Positions 45,031 to 55,549 of a stretch of 64,000 bases of DNA are shown here, piece after piece. Position 1 is the first letter of the stretch, and each line of letters begins with the position of its first letter. The stretch is from Prorocentrum cordatum (taxonomy: Eukaryota > Sar > Dinophyceae > Prorocentrales > Prorocentraceae), in assembly GCA_963575745.1 (NCBI GenBank), contig CAUYUJ010015029.1, positions 91,001 through 155,000 of the forward strand, written 5' to 3'. The translations under genes were made by a program, and so were the position numbers. The notes under the pieces were generated by a model, which was not told where the DNA came from, did not search any database, and worked only from the letters and a program-made list of their open reading frames with translations.

Positions 45031-46220
45031 CCACCTATATGGCCAGTCAAGCAATCCTTAGGAGGGTCCACGTTGACTAACATATTCAAGTACAAATACA
45101 TAAACATGTGTTTATGTATACATCCTTTCTATAAGAAGCAAGCATCTGAACAATGTGTAGGTGTAGCTTTATATGCGTACATACACACAGAAATGGGTAT
45201 GCGGCCACAGTGCTGCTAAAACCACTGTTGGCCGATCCACGGCTGGAAAAGACGGACTATTACCCTGCGAGGGCGGCTTGGATAATCAGTGCGCGTCCTT
45301 CACCCTTCTCCTGCTCCTCATGCTCAACCTCCTCCTGCACCATCTCCTTCTCGTCCTTCTCGCTGTTCTCTTCTTCATCACCTCCGCCACCCCCAATGTT
45401 TGTATCAATCCCTCTGAAAGGGCCACATGACCCTCGACATGGGCCCTATGACGAGCGCCGCCACATGAGGCTTCCATCAAGCCGCCAAACACCCAAGTTG
45501 TTTTGTTTTGGGGGGGGGGCTGTTCTGGGTGACTCCAGTTTCGGGTTGGCTGTGCCCCCCCTGCTTGCTCGACTAAAGATTGCAACACTCACTCATACAC
45601 CGAAGCATGGGAACAACTCCTCCATATCACCAACCTTCCCCATAGGCCCCGCCCCCGCAAGGCCACGGAGAATCGACAATTGACGACGCCGGCCCCACGC
45701 TTCTCACGACCGCGGCCAAGGCGGCACTCGATAGCGCAACATAGCTGCGCGAAGCTCCGTCCAGCGAGCAAGGCAAACTGCGCAGCCTTGGCTTATTGAA
45801 GACGTGCGGACTTGCACAAACGGCACGTGTGCCCTGGATCTGGCACGAGGGAGCGGCGGGCACGGGGGGTCGAGCAAGAAGGGGGAGTTTCTGTGGGCCG
45901 TCCTGGTGACGTCTTGGAACCAGGTGAGCGTCTCGGGGAGGGGGGGGGCATATTGCAGTCATTGCGGGTTCTTCGGGGCTCTTGGGGCCGCTTCGGCCTG
46001 GGGGTGTCCTGATGAGATCTTGGGGTGGAATCAGGGCGACTTAGAGCCGTCGTGGGGCTGTGACGGAGTCCATATTTGGCCATCTTGTGGGCGGCTCGGA
46101 CTCTCTTAGGGACTCGATCGGCCTCTTTGGATATCCTGGAAGCCATTGGGGCCCATATCAAAGTAATGCTGAGACCGCATAACAATATCCGACGCATGGA
46201 TGCAATACGTGCATTGATGT
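45031..46220. other. no gene seen
   Basis: Unique sequence of mixed composition with short CTC tracts near 45,300-45,370. Frames on both strands overlap and lack motifs. Confidence 0.4.
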
Positions 46221-46224
46221 TCTA

Positions 46225-46980
46225 GCGTGCTCCTGTATACACATATATATACATATGGGCGAGTCTGAGTGCGAGTGAGTCCGAATAGGAGTGGGTCTGA
46301 GTATGGGTGCGTCGCATGAGAAGCTCACCACGAGTGTTTGAATTCGAGCGAGCGTGGATCTGAGTGACCTGAGACCTGAGTATGTCTGAACATGGGGAAG
46401 ACATATTCTGTGTCAGGATGAATGTAACTGGGTAAAGGCGAGCGAGTCTGAGCGTGAGCCGCCGCATCCGGGTGGCTCTGAACGCGCGTGGGTCTGAATA
46501 TGGGCGCATGGGCCTGCGCGGCTGCGTATGGGCGGCTGGGTATGAGTGGGTCTGAGTTCGAATGGGTCTGAGTATGAGCGGTTATGAATTCAAACGAGAC
46601 TGCAAATGAGCGAACCCGGGCGCGAACGAATCCGAGCAAATGCGTAAGTCTGACCATGCGCGGCTGTGCATGAATGAATCTGGGCGCGAGTGGGATCTGA
46701 AGTTGAGTAGCTCCTGGAATGAATTGACATGGCTGTGGCTGAATCACAGAATCGTGTAGGCGTCTTGGTACGTCTGACGGTGTACGAGCAAGTCTAGGTG
46801 GGAATGCACCTGGATAGAATGAGACTTGGTACGAATGGCTACGTACGCGTGAGCGGATTCGGGTAACAGGGGCCTTGAACACGGGCGGATTACAATGTCA
46901 GAGCGTAGGGGTGCGGGCGGTTAGGTACGAGCGGGTCTGGTATGAACGGGCACGGGTATAAATGAATCGACGCACAAGTG
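46225..46980 (+). repeat. degenerate GAGTGGGTCTGAGTATG minisatellite
   Basis: Words such as GAGTGGGTCTGAGTATGGG and GCGAGTGAGTCCGAAT recur irregularly every 15-30 bp throughout. The period is not constant, so the array is old or was built from several short units. It is preceded by a short TATATACATA stretch at 46,235-46,250. Confidence 0.7.
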
Positions 46981-46984
46981 AGGG

Positions 46985-47800
46985 CACCATGTGGCTTCTA
47001 AACGCTTCAGTCGCCTACCTGGGGCGTCACTCGGCCTCCTGGGGCCTCTGGGACCCTCCTGGCGCCTCCTGGACTTCCCAGGAGGGCACTGGAGCCTGGT
47101 GGGAAGTCATGGAGGAGCTTCCTCGGACCACACATCGCCTCCTGCCCCCATCCTCCGTCCCGTTGGGCCTCATGTGGTTCCTCGGTGCCCCCCCCTGCGC
47201 CTCCTGTGGCCTCTGAGGCATCCTGCACGAGGAGGCCCCACCGACACCCCACCGATGTGGGCGCGAGTGGGCTCGGGATGCCTCCCTGGTCGACGCCCCC
47301 CCCCCCAGGTCGGCGCTGCCGGCCGCATCGCGGTGAGCAAGGGGCTCCGCGCAGACCGTGTCTGCCCGCTCCCCCGGGCGGGCGGTCCACCCGAGAGGCC
47401 GCGACAGCCCAGGCACAGTCGGGCCCGCGCGCCACTCCTGGTCGACGACCCAATGGGAAGCCCGAGCGCGAAGTCTGCCACATCGAAGTGGTCACACAGC
47501 TCTGAAGAAGAAGGTCACGTCTGCCCCCCCCCCAAAAAAAACAAATAAATGAAATGGCGCTCGACCTGCGAGATCCCGCCGCCTGGGCACGAAAGGTCAG
47601 GGGGAACACCTCAGTCTGCACCACCTTGAGACACCCTTCCCCGATGCGTGCTGCATCTCGGTGAACGTGCGGCTCAGAAGGAAGACGCGTCCACAACCCT
47701 CCCAGGACAAGGTTTTCTACCTGAGAGATTCCACCAATCCAGGCGCGAACTAGCTGGCGAGGTAACCCTGGCCGGCACCCCAAATGGAGGGCGGATGGCA
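46985..47800. other. no gene seen; GGCCTCCTGGG repeats
   Basis: 47,010-47,220 has several CCTCCTGGGGCCTC-like words shared with 52,490-52,760 and 54,888-55,540. The rest is unique. A pure A/C run (47,526-47,548) interrupts it. 47,870-48,080 is a CTC/CTT-rich tract. Confidence 0.45.
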
Positions 47801-48399
47801 TGAGTGACGGAGTGCGAAGTGAGTACGAGTGGGTCCGACGTTCAGTTCAGTGTTTCTTGTGTCTGCAGGGCTACTCCTCTCCTTTCTTCCTACTGTTATT
47901 ATTCCTCGCCTTCTTCTTCTTCTTCCTGCCCTGCCTCCTTCTCCTCCTCCTTTCCTCCTCCTCCCCGGCTCCTCACCCCTCCCTCCTCCCCCCTCCCTCC
48001 ATTCCCCCTCCCACCTGCACCTTCCTAATTCCCTTCTCCTCCTCCTCCCCCTCCCCTTCCTCCTCCTCCTCCTCCTCCTTTCAGCGAACCCTTTCAGTGA
48101 GGGCTCTGTGCCGCGCCGAGGGGCGGCGCGGCGTAGCCCGTCAGTCCGACGGCCTCAGGTGGGCGCCGAACTCGTCCTTCTCGACCTTCTTTACGACGGA
48201 CGCCCCTCCTTTGCTCGCGAGCTGAGGGGCGCCCGACCTTCTCTTGCCGCGATGCAGCTCGGCTGAGCTGGCGGCCCCCGTATGTTACACGGGGGGCGGG
48301 CCATGCCCCCCTTCGGCCCGTGGGCTGGGGACGGCCTCGCCGCGGCGCACGATGCGCCGCATCCTTCACTTGGCGAGTCCTCCTCTCTGAAGGCGTACG

Positions 48400-49000
48400 T
48401 GCTGGACACCGCTTCTGAGGACCCTGCTCCTGTCCTCCTTTTGGGCGACCTCCATACGTTCAAATCCTTCAGAGCTGTTGAAGACCCTGCTCCTGTCCTC
48501 CTTTCAGCTGTAGTCGAGGTAGGTTCAGCACGCCACGCTGCTGAGGACCCTGCTCCTGTCCTCCTTTTCAGCGGGCTGGTCACGTCGAGGTGATGGTCGG
48601 GGTTGGTGGGGTGGAGGTGCTAGGGAGGTTTGTCTTCGTTCTGCCACGCAGCTGAGGACCCTGCTCCTGTCCTCCTTTCTGCGGGCATTCCTGCAAGAGG
48701 TCGGTTCTGAGGACCCTGCTCCTGTCCTCCTTTTCGACGTCTTCCAGGCATGCTCGTCGAGCCTCGCTGTTGAGGACCCTGCTCCTGTCCTCCTTTCAGC
48801 AGGCTCCGTCTTGGTTGCGTCATGCCGCGCTGCTGAGGACCCTGCTCCTGTCCTCCTTTCAGCGGGCAGGTTCTGTCGAGGTGGTGGTAGTTGTTGGCGG
48901 GGTGATGGTTGCGGGGTGGGCGGTCGGTCGGTGGTGAGTCCCAGGCATTGTGGTTGGTCGTCTTGAGTGCCTGTGGGTAGGTCGTAGGGAGGTCGGATTG
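48400..49000 (-). CDS. candidate repeat protein with 21-residue KRRTGAGSS units
   Basis: Seven copies of a 27-nt core (CTGAGGACCCTGCTCCTGTC plus CTCCTTT on the plus strand) start at 48,415, 48,478, 48,541, 48,652, 48,707, 48,770 and 48,833. On the minus strand the cores read (E/K)RRTGAGSS followed by A, T or E. Three consecutive cores stay in frame at 63-nt (21-residue) spacing in each of two blocks: 48,860-48,680 and 48,583-48,400. Each block has a Pro/Gln-rich lead-in (for example PSPRQQLPPPRQNLPA). The second linkers of the two blocks share the pattern STA..D...W(R/K)(S/T).K. The 55-nt step between cores 4 and 5 breaks the frame between blocks, so it is one frameshifted gene or a duplicated unit. 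Each core contains a dibasic KR/RR. No signal peptide is recognised and function is unknown. The competing reading, a structured DNA or RNA repeat, is discussed in the findings. Confidence 0.4.
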
Positions 49001-49009
49001 ATGCTGGGG

Positions 49010-49768
49010 TTGTGGTGTGGTTATGGGCGCACTCGAGAGGCCTCCATGCACCGACTTCAAGTGGGGTTCGTGACGGCCCCACCTCGTCCCGCTATGGCTA
49101 GGGGTCACGGTGCCCTCGGTGGGGGCGAACCCCAGGCCTGGTGCTTGCTGTTGTTGTCGGTGTGGGATGTCTCGGCTGCCCTCAGCTTCGCCCCTTGGGC
49201 GATCGGGTAAGCGCCACCTTCGCCATGGGGATGGTGGAGCTGGCGAGCTAGGGCGGACCGCGGGGGCGCGGGTAGTGCCTCCTCCTGCTCCTCCTCCTCC
49301 TCCTCCTCCTCCTCCTCCCTCATTTTCCCTGTTCCCTTCTCTTACCTACTCCTGCCTCCAAGCCCTTCCCGCCTCCTCATCGTCGTCACGTTCTTCCTCC
49401 TATGTCGTACGTGCCAAGTCTGCAGGAGCAGGCCTGAAGCTCGAGGGTGTCGTCGAAGATGATCTCGACATTCTCGAACGTCACTTCCATCTCAAGGGGG
49501 GTGGGGGGGGCACCGGGAGGCGCTGGACGCCGACAAAGAGGATGAGGAGGAGAAAGGAGGAGGAGGACGAGGAGGACGAGGAGCGGGCGGCACGGTCCTC
49601 AGCAACCAGTGCAGGAGAGGGCGAGCTCCCCCGTTGTCCTGGAACGTCGTCGTTCCAAAATTGAGAAGGGCCCTCTCTGAGCCGTGGGACTGGCGCTTTC
49701 TCGGTGGTGCAACGGAGCCTCCTCGAAGCGGACACGGACCAATGCCAGCCTTGCACGGCCAGGCAGGC
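49010..49768. other. 3' flank of the methyltransferase gene; no gene seen
   Basis: Contains CTC tracts at 49,285-49,320 and a GGA/GAC tract at 49,540-49,585. A plus-strand frame crosses it (49,110-49,664) but is dominated by these tracts. No poly(A) signal is expected in dinoflagellates and none was seen. Confidence 0.4.
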
Positions 49769-50719
49769 TCAGGGCGCCGTCGGCAGGCTGCCGCGCGGCG
49801 CGGGGGGCCCCAGAACGAAGAGGAGCATGTCCATGTTGCCCGGCCCGAGGTCGCCCTGGCGACGCTGGCTACGCACCTCCAGCCCCGCGCGCTCGAAGAG
49901 GTCCTCGTAGTGCAGAGGCGTCCGGACGCACGACACGGGCGCGCCTCCGTGGCCCTCCTCCCAGAGCTCGCCCTCCGCGTCGTCGAAGTACGTCGCCTTG
50001 TCCACTGTGGACACGTTCTCCTTCACCACCAGCGCGCCCCCTGGCGCAAGGCCCACCCCCGCCCGGCGCAGCAGGTCCAGCGCGTCCGCGTCTGTCAGGT
50101 ACATGAGGAGCCACTGGCACCAGATCAGGTCGTAGCCGCCCGGGGCAATGTCGAACTTCTGGGCGGCGCAATTGTGGAAGGACAGCGAGCAGCGCCCGCC
50201 CGCACGCCCGCGGGGGAGCAGGCGCGAGCGCGCCGAATCGAGGTGCTTCTTGACGAGCTCCACGAGGTCCAGCTGCTCGCAGCGCTCCCGCAACACCCCC
50301 GCCGCTACCCTGCCGATGCCCGCCCCCAGGTCCAGCGCCCTGCCAAACACGCCGCCGCCCGTGCACGCGGCCCGCTCGGCGGCCACTGCCGCGAGCGCTT
50401 CCCTCGAGAAGAGCAGATCGCGCTGAGACACGCCGCCGCCTGTGGCGCCGCGCACGTCGGCGCCCTGCGACCGCCAGAACTGCAGGTTCCGCCTGTGCCA
50501 GCCGCGCGATATGCCCGGCGCGTCCCAGAGGCGGTCGTAGCTCCACTCGGCGTCTCCGCCCGCCGCTGGCGCCGCCCCTGCGCGGGCGGACGGCGCCCCT
50601 GCGGGCCGCCGTCTGGCGCCGCCCCGGACCTCGGCGGCACGCTTCGGCGCACGCGCTCGCCCCCGCACCGCGGCCGCGGGCCTCTTGGCGGGCCGGCGCA
50701 CGCCGCCCCCCGCCGCCAT
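49769..50719 (-). CDS. NTMT1: alpha N-terminal protein methyltransferase 1 (NTMT1/METTL11A family)
   Basis: SAM-dependent enzyme that methylates the alpha-amino group of proteins whose N-terminus, after Met removal, is X-Pro-Lys. Intact single frame of 316 residues from ATG at 50,719; the frame stays open upstream to 50,845 but without another ATG. Residues 1-60 are basic and Ala/Arg/Gly-rich, absent from the roughly 220-residue animal enzyme, and could be a nuclear or organelle-targeting extension. The catalytic domain follows: WSYDRLWDA near 59, LDLGAGIGRV (SAM-binding motif I, 129-138), QLDLVE (149-154), YDLIWCQWLLMYLTD (196-210, the family signature), LVVKENVS (230-237) and VSCVRTP (262-268). 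The last two match the substrate-side loop of the family. No introns are visible. Minus strand, like the other host genes to its right. The family assignment is by recognised motifs, not by a search. Confidence 0.92.
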   Translation of the reverse strand: MAAGGGVRRPAKRPAAAVRGRARAPKRAAEVRGGARRRPAGAPSARAGAAPAAGGDAEWSYDRLWDAPGISRGWHRRNLQFWRSQGADVRGATGGGVSQRDLLFSREALAAVAAERAACTGGGVFGRALDLGAGIGRVAAGVLRERCEQLDLVELVKKHLDSARSRLLPRGRAGGRCSLSFHNCAAQKFDIAPGGYDLIWCQWLLMYLTDADALDLLRRAGVGLAPGGALVVKENVSTVDKATYFDDAEGELWEEGHGGAPVSCVRTPLHYEDLFERAGLEVRSQRRQGDLGPGNMDMLLFVLGPPAPRGSLPTAP

Positions 50720-50849
50720 GGCGGGCTCTGCCTGCGGGGCTGCGGTGGGAAGGACGGGCTGCGCTGAGCACGAAGGGGTGGCGACGTCCACGGCACCGCG
50801 CGACGCCTCCGCTGGGTGGCGACGCCTGGATCCTTGCCCCACCAACTAT

Positions 50850-52190
50850 CGACTCTCCTGCATCGATGGGGAGGCGGGGGCAGGGTTTGGATCTCGCCTC
50901 ATGTTCGACGAATCCCGAACCCTACCACAGCCGCTCATCGAGTTGCCTGAATCGTTGATCGGCGAGGCTCGGATGTCGCCGCCGACAAAACGGAGGACGG
51001 AACTTGCAAGCGGGCGAGCGGGCCAGTTTGGGCTCATTCCAGGTCCATGCCATCCCGAACCCGCGCCATAGAAATTTCAGTTCGGCTCTGAGGCATCGTC
51101 TGCCAATACCAAAAAATACCTAGAACATAATCGATCTTCGCGAGCTCGAATTCCTGTGACCCGTGACGGTGTACGTGAAACTTGCGGTTCAGACACGCAT
51201 TGTCTCAGGACTCTCATCAACAACTTCGCGTGCAGGCCAATGCAAAGCTAAACCGTTGAATGTCGAGCACAGAGCCTCGTAAGCGCCATGATCCCGCATA
51301 CGATTTAGGGACCTTCCTCAGGACGTGAATACATCGTCCGGGGCCACGCGCTCCGAGAGGCACCCTTCATTCCAAAGAAATTGCGGCCAACTGCGAAAGC
51401 GAATGTTTCGTATGTGTTCTGCCTGACGGCTGCTTTGCGCCCAGGACGACCCAAGATGGCTCTACGACTGCCCCTGGAAGCCCCAGGACTACTCCAATGT
51501 TCCCCACCATCGGCCCCAGGTGGCATCGAGAGGCCTGAGGGCACCACCAACGTCGCCCAAGATGGCCCCAAGTCCGCCCCAAGATGCTCCCGAAAATCAC
51601 CGAGGTGCCCCCCAGAGGTCCCAAAGTACAGTGCTAGAGATAGCCCGAAGCTGGCCCCAGAAGCCCAAAGATGCCCCCCAAGGGGCTCCTGGGTGGCCGA
51701 GGCAGGCCTCAATGTGGCTCCGAGAGTCATCATCACAAGATGGCTCCGCCTGGGGGGGGAGGGGGGGCAGCGGCAGAGGCCGTTGCCCTTCAAGTACGCA
51801 AGCCCCCGAGTACGCAGGCCCCCGGGTACCACACGTCGCCCTTCAAGTAGCACTGACACCCGAGCAACACCGACACCCGAGTAGCACTGACACCAAGAAG
51901 CTCCGTCCAAGCTTCAGCTGGAACACGGGTCATCCAAACCCCGGCGGCAAGCGCCACCAATAAGACGACCCCGCAAACGAACCTACGTCCCGATTGCCCT
52001 CGGCACCTGCTGCAACTGCAAGAGCCTGGGACGCTCCAACCAAGCAGTTTCCGCGCACCAGCTCCAAATGGCTAACAGCACATATCGCACCTGCAAACAT
52101 ACTCCAGCCTAGCAACGCCCCCTGGCTAAAGTATCCATGCGAACGCATTCAACAAACCAGGAGGACGACCGCCAAGATCCTACACGTACG
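50850..52190. other. 5' flank of the methyltransferase gene; no gene seen
   Basis: 50,850-51,300 is unique and of lower GC. 51,450-51,720 holds CCCCAGAAGCCC-type repeats, complementary to the GGGGCCTCTTGG family further right. 51,795-51,900 has short repeats with GAGTAGCACTGACACC. No motif on either strand. Confidence 0.4.
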
Positions 52191-52191
52191 A

Positions 52192-52245
52192 AAACACACA
52201 CATACATGTGTATACATACATATACATATATACACGCACGGAACT
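52192..52245. repeat. CA/TA microsatellite
   Basis: ACACACACATACATGTG followed by ATACATATACATATATAC. A short alternating purine-pyrimidine tract. Flanks are unique. Confidence 0.8.
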
Positions 52246-52489
52246 AGACACTCGATAACCACGCGCGCGATTCACGCACGCTCAAATTATCGTGCGGGCT
52301 GTGGCAGCGCGTCCACCACGGCCAAGCATAGGTGTCTCATACTATTCGCTGGTTGTGAAATATGCGGGCGGGGACTCGAAACATCAGAGCAGCATGTGAT
52401 ACGCTTGCGTATACTACGTCATGTTGGGGTGGGGGGAGGAGGGACAGGTTGAGGAGAAGGGGCGAGGGGCGCATCGTGGTGCCTCTTGG

Positions 52490-52770
52490 GGGCCTAATGG
52501 GAGCTTCGCGGGGCCCGTTGGGAGCGCCTCGGGGGCCTCTTCTTCGTGGGGTCGTCCTTCTGGGCCTCTTGGGGATTCTCTTGGGAATCTCTGGAAACAT
52601 CTTGGAGCCGTTAGGATGCCCCGGAGAGTCGGGTGTCTCTTGGCATGCTTCTCGAGCGCCTCGTGGGGCGAGTTTTGAAGCTTCTCGGGGTTCCTTCGGG
52701 GCCTTGGGGGCCTCGTTCGGAGCCTCTTTTGGGGCTCTTGGGGGCCTCTAGGGGGCCTGCTGGAGGCCTC
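52490..52770 (+). repeat. GGGGCCTCTTGGGG G-rich minisatellite
   Basis: Words such as GGGGGCCTCTTGG, GGGGCCCGTTGGGAGC and CTTGGGGATTCTCTTGGGAA recur every 20-35 bp. The family is shared with 54,888-55,540 and, in the opposite orientation, with 51,450-51,720 and 18,280-18,430. Confidence 0.65.
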
Positions 52771-52849
52771 GAGGGCCCATTTGTGGCGGAAGGCTCGGAG
52801 TTGTTATGATGCCTCGAAGAATCGGGAGCAGGGTGTGGCGCATGGGCCG

Positions 52850-52996
52850 AGACATGCGTTTAGCAACCATCCTGTGGTGTTGGGTCTTCGTTTGAAGAGA
52901 TAGCGCCCCGCGTCCCACCTCCTCTTCTCCTCCTCGGGTCCTTCCCCTCAATCCTCCATCCTCCATCCTCGTCATCACCATCGCACTCATGACCAG

Positions 52997-53068
<72 letters not shown>

Positions 53069-53080
53069 GATCACCATCAT

Positions 53081-53121
<41 letters not shown>

Positions 53122-53935
53122 TCAGCATCAGCATCATCATCATCATCAGCATCATCATCAACATCATCAATATCATCATCAGCAACATCATTATCATCAT
53201 CATCGTCATCATTATCATCATCACCACCGTCACCATCATCATCGCGTGCGTCTGTGCCATCCTCCCCGGCACACCCCTCACACGATTCGTGGCCCCATGG
53301 GAAGCTCTACCGCAGGCCCCAGTGCTAGGGTTTGCATGGCACCGCCGCCTCCATTTCAGCACACCCCTCACAAGGTTCGTGGCCCCATATGGAACTCCAC
53401 GCAAGGCCCCAGTGGCAAGGTTTGCATGTGTTCCCGCGACTCATTTCGGCGCACCCCTCACACGGTTCGTGGCCAAATAGGGAGCTCCACCCAAGGCCCC
53501 AGTGGCAGGGTTTACATGCGTCCCCGCGACTCATTTCGAGGAAGAGACGCTTGCGCGAGGTCCTTGGGATTCTCCACGGCGCACGGCCCTTGGCCCTTGG
53601 ACCTCTCGACCCCATCCCAGGGACAATATCTTAAGTTCTGTGCATTTTTGCTCATAGTCCTGGACCCAAACTCCCCACCCAGTACATACAGCGCTTCGTG
53701 GCCGCATCGGGAGCCCCACCGAAGGTCCCAGTGTCGCAGTTCGAATGCGTCCCCCGCCCAGTACAGCGTTTTGTGGCCTCAGAGGGGGCCCCACCGAAGG
53801 TCCCAGTGGCGCAGTTCGCATGCGTCCCCCCCGCCCAATACGGCGCTTCGTGGCCCATAGGGAGCTCCACGGGGGACGATACCCACAACTGCGGTACTCA
53901 TAACTGCATATGGTTGGGTTCTTCGCCAGGCTAAT
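52850..53935 (+). mobile_element. composite repeat module, copy 2
   Basis: The same four blocks as at 5925-7750: leader with GTGGTGTTGGGTCTTCG and GCCCCGCGTCC (52,872-52,916); a pyrimidine tract and a long ATC run (52,920-53,240); about six units of the 89-bp satellite (53,265-53,880), diverged and partly interrupted; tail with TAACTGCATATGGTTGGGTT (53,900-53,920). The leader-to-tail order and the position of the ATC run are conserved over 46 kb. Confidence 0.65.
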
Positions 53936-54014
53936 TTTCACGATGCGGGGGGGCACGTTTGGAGGGATGGTGTGAGACAAGAAGGCTCCGGATGAATCCG
54001 AGGTTGCGTCAGTG

Positions 54015-54137
54015 CCAGAATTTCGCAGCAGACGCAGCCGCGGGCACCAAGAGGCCCGTAGGAGAACTGCTGGACCCTGGAACCTCCTGAAGGCCCTCCT
54101 CCGTGTCTTCGAGGGCGTCGTCCCTGGACAGCGAACT
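54015..54137 (-). CDS. possible terminal exon of an unrecognised gene
   Basis: On the minus strand a TTTCCAG acceptor-like site at 54,138 is followed by an acidic frame with SLSRDDALEDTEEGLQEVPG, SSSSPTGLLVPAAASAAK and FWH, then a stop. Composition is unlike the surrounding repeats. The upstream neighbour on the minus strand is trinucleotide repeat, which would be intron. No family recognised, and no partner exon is linked with certainty. Confidence 0.3.
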
Positions 54138-54329
54138 GGAAACGTCTTGGGTCGTGGTTTTCCATCGTCGTCGTTGTTCGTCGCTCGTCTTCGTTATCGC
54201 CGTCGCTGTCGCTGCCGTCGCCGTCGTCGACGACGTCGACGTCGCCAGCGTCGCTGCCCTCGTGGCAAGCGCGCGCGCGCGAGCAGGGGCGTCTGTCTCC
54301 AGCCACCCTTTCTTCCACCTCCTCCTCCT

Positions 54330-54739
54330 CCTCCTCCTCCTCCTCCTCCTCCTCCTTCTCGTCATCCTCCTCTTCATCCTCCTCCTCCTCCTCATCATCA
54401 TCACCGTCATCAGTATAATCATCATCACCACCACAGCCATCATCATCACCATCATCACCACCACCGCCACCATCATAATTATCATCAGCAGCATCACCAC
54501 AACCACCACCATCATCATCATCATCAGCAGCAGCATCATCATCAGCATCACCATTATCAGCATCATCATCATCAGCATCAACATCATTATCATCATCATC
54601 ATCATCACCATCATCATCATCGTCATCATCATCAACATCATCATCGTCATCATCAGCATCTTCATCATCACCGTAATGAACATCATCAGCATCATCATCA
54701 TTACTCATCATCAACAGCAGCATCATCATCACCGTCGTC

Positions 54740-54785
<46 letters not shown>

Positions 54786-54836
54786 CCATCACCATCACCA
54801 TCACCATCACCATCACCACCATCATCATCAGCATCA
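54330..54836 (+). repeat. CTC tract followed by a long imperfect ATC array
   Basis: CTC run 54,322-54,358, then ATC/ACC/AGC steps for 440 bp, ending in a pure ATC and CACCAT run (54,770-54,825). His-rich, Met-rich and Asp-rich frames over it are shadows. Confidence 0.9.
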
Positions 54837-54887
54837 TCCAGTTTGCGTTGTGTCTCTTCGAAGCTAAGTTGTCTCCGGGGCACGGGA

Positions 54888-55545
54888 CTTCATAGGGGGC
54901 CTCTTGGGAGCCTCGGAGGGCCTCTTCGGAGCCTTCTGAGAAGCGCCTCGGGGCCCCATAGGAGACGTCAGGGCGTTATTTTGAGGACTCCTGGACGCGT
55001 CTTTGGGGCCTCTTGCGGACTCTCTTACGCCATTGTGAAGCCACTTCGGAGCCGTTCTGATGCCTCGGAGGGCGATGAGGAAAGACAGTGGAGCATGGGC
55101 CCGGATCATCAATTTCCTTCGACTTTTTGGACAATTCTAGCCTTCGGAAGGCTTCTCGTGGCCTCTTGGGGGCCTCGTCGGGGCATCCTGGGGTCCCTTG
55201 GGGCTGATTTGGGGCGTGTTCGAGCCCCGCGGGGGCCTCTTTGGGGCATCATGGGGGCTCTTGGGAGCCTCCGGGAGCTTCGCGGGGCCTCTAGGGAGCG
55301 ACCTGGGGGCCTCTTGGAGGGTCGTCTGGCCTCTCGGGTACTCGACGGGCGTCTTTAGGGCCTCTGGGGGATTCTCTTGGAGCTTTCTGGAGCCACTTCG
55401 GATCCTGGGAGAGTCATGAAGAGGAAAAGAACGAATAGTTCGTAGGCTTTTGAGAGACGTTGGCGTTCGGAAGGCTCTTGGGAGCATCTTGGGGACCTCT
55501 TGGGGCTTCTTCGGGGTTCTTGTGGCCTTTTGGCGCCTATACGTG
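54888..55545 (+). repeat. GGGGCCTCTTGGGG G-rich minisatellite, long array
   Basis: About 25-30 degenerate units with GGGGCCTCTTGGGGGCC, GGAGCCTC and GGGGCATC. G-runs are frequent on the plus strand. A segment with GCCGTTCTGATGCCTCGGAG (55,041) also occurs diverged at 52,800-52,850, so longer blocks than the minisatellite are shared. Confidence 0.65.
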
Positions 55546-55549
55546 GAGG

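Noticed and set aside
48410-48875. CRISPR array
   Set aside because: Regular direct repeats with differing linkers look CRISPR-like. However, equivalent linkers of the two blocks are diverged copies of each other (about 53-58% identical), there are no cas genes, and the context is eukaryotic.
51020-51045. Degenerate spliced-leader relic near the methyltransferase gene (GCCAGTTTGGGCTCATT)
   Set aside because: It needs a gap and several mismatches, and lies on the opposite strand from the gene.
54012-55358. 448-residue plus-strand frame rich in His and Ser
   Set aside because: Reads through CTC and ATC repeats and the G-rich minisatellite. No motif.
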